From a bacterium (GTDB lineage: Bacteria; Verrucomicrobiota; Verrucomicrobiae; Opitutales; Opitutaceae): 7,443 nucleotides of DNA. The number at the start of each line of letters is the position of its first letter. Position 1 is the stretch's first letter. The notes below the pieces were generated by a model. That model ran no database searches, was not told the DNA's origin, and worked only from the letters and a program-made list of their open reading frames with translations. The translations under genes were made by a program, and so were the position numbers. Shown in pieces: positions 6,800 to 7,443 of the stretch. The stretch is taken from the NCBI GenBank assembly GCA_021780625.1, contig JAJXYI010000718.1:1-7443 (forward strand). Reading direction: 5' to 3'.

Positions 6800-7443
6800 C
6801 CAACCCCGCGGAAGCCCCCGCCGGTGCGCCCCCGCCGGCCCTCGAACTGCTCGGCGTGGACAAGCGCTTCGGCCCGGTCCACGCCAACCGCGCCGTGTCC
6901 CTGCGCGTCGCCGCGGGCACGGTCCACGCGATCATCGGCGAGAACGGGGCCGGCAAGTCGACGCTCATGAACATCGTCTTCGGCTACCATCAGGCCGACG
7001 ACGGGGAAATCCGGATACACGGGCGCCCGGCGAGGATCCGCCGGCCCCACGACGCCATCGCGGCGGGCGTGGGCATGGTGCACCAGCATTTCATGCTCGT
7101 GGAGGCCTTCACCGCGCTGGAGAACATCGTGCTCGGCGCGGAGGGAGGCCTGCGGCTGGCGGACGGACTGGCCGGGGCGCGTGCCTCGCTCGAGCGGCTC
7201 GCCGCCGACTACGGCCTGGCCGTCCCGCTCGACCGCCCCGTGGGCGAGCTGCCCGTCGGACTCCAGCAGCGCGTCGAGATCCTCAAGGCCCTTCACCGCG
7301 GCGCCAGCCTGCTCATTCTCGACGAACCCACCGCGATGCTCACCCCGGGCGAGGCGGACCAGCTCTTCGCCCTGCTGCGCCGCCTGCGCGACGAGGGGAA
7401 GACGGTGTTGCTTGTGACCCACAAGCTCCGCGAGGTCATGGCG
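6796..7443 (+). CDS. ABC transporter ATP-binding protein, nucleoside/sugar type (3' end cut by window edge)
   Basis: Cytoplasmic ATPase that should power import of the BMP protein's ligand. The visible 216 residues form the first nucleotide-binding domain: Walker A GENGAGKST (48-56), Q-loop Gln97 in MVHQHFMLV, a signature region reading LPVGLQQRVEILKAL (152-166), Walker B LLILDEPTA (172-180) with Glu177, and the H-loop His209 in VTHK. The signature lacks the LSGGQ form; a VGxQQ version is usual in the YufO/NupO group of BMP-linked ATPases, as is the LTP after Walker B. Members of this group carry two such domains in about 510 residues, so more than half lies outside the window. GTG 6796 overlaps the preceding stop as GTGA, which supports coupled translation. 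The first 15 residues are Ala/Pro-rich, so a slightly later start cannot be excluded, though none is better. Confidence 0.93.
   Translation, partial: MTNPAEAPAGAPPPALELLGVDKRFGPVHANRAVSLRVAAGTVHAIIGENGAGKSTLMNIVFGYHQADDGEIRIHGRPARIRRPHDAIAAGVGMVHQHFMLVEAFTALENIVLGAEGGLRLADGLAGARASLERLAADYGLAVPLDRPVGELPVGLQQRVEILKALHRGASLLILDEPTAMLTPGEADQLFALLRRLRDEGKTVLLVTHKLREVMA

Noticed and set aside
7181..7417. Plus-strand 78-codon frame inside the ATPase gene
   Set aside because: It is a different frame of the same strand as the ATPase, Ser/Arg/Pro-rich, with no independent support.
5663..7422. Long minus-strand open frames (5663-6646 and 6547-7422) opposite the transporter genes
   Set aside because: Both are antisense to genes with clear family motifs and show no domains or ribosome sites of their own.

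Overview
The window is GC-rich, tightly packed bacterial chromosome with six protein genes and no RNA genes, insertion sequences or CRISPR arrays that I can see. Third codon positions are strongly G/C. This makes long open frames on the opposite strand of almost every gene, and those are not genes. Two features point to a Gram-negative with a periplasm: a two-PDZ Do-type protease with an export signal, and a substrate-binding protein with a signal peptide but no lipobox. High GC, an intracellular family 2 glycosidase and mostly weak Shine-Dalgarno sequences would fit Verrucomicrobiota such as Opitutaceae. That placement is inference from style only and is not proven.

Minus-strand block, positions 1 to 5666, read right to left: a Do/HtrA serine protease (5666-4116); a 223-bp gap holding a degenerate TTAGG pentamer repeat, a 13-bp perfect hairpin and a GC-rich leader; an OmpR-family response regulator (3892-3221); its histidine kinase (3228-1813), which overlaps the regulator by 8 nt; and, 45 bp further on, a family 2 glycoside hydrolase of the beta-mannosidase type (1767 to the window edge, cut at its C-terminal part).

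Plus-strand block, positions 5813 to 7443: a BMP/PnrA-type periplasmic binding protein, followed with a 4-nt overlap by the ATP-binding subunit of its ABC transporter, which runs off the right edge. This pair looks like the start of a nucleoside-type uptake operon; the permease genes should lie outside the window.

The two blocks diverge from a 146-bp intergenic region (5667-5812). It holds a TTACA-N4-TGTAA dyad, which could be an operator.

A plausible reading is that the kinase and regulator sense an envelope condition and may control the protease, the glycosidase or the transporter. No link is proven here. All protein families are familiar ones. The less ordinary material is non-coding: the TTAGG repeat just after the protease stop codon, the T-tract-less hairpin beside a TATATT hexamer, and the dyad. 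In addition, the kinase sensor domain has no Cys or His although its partner looks like a metal-type regulator.
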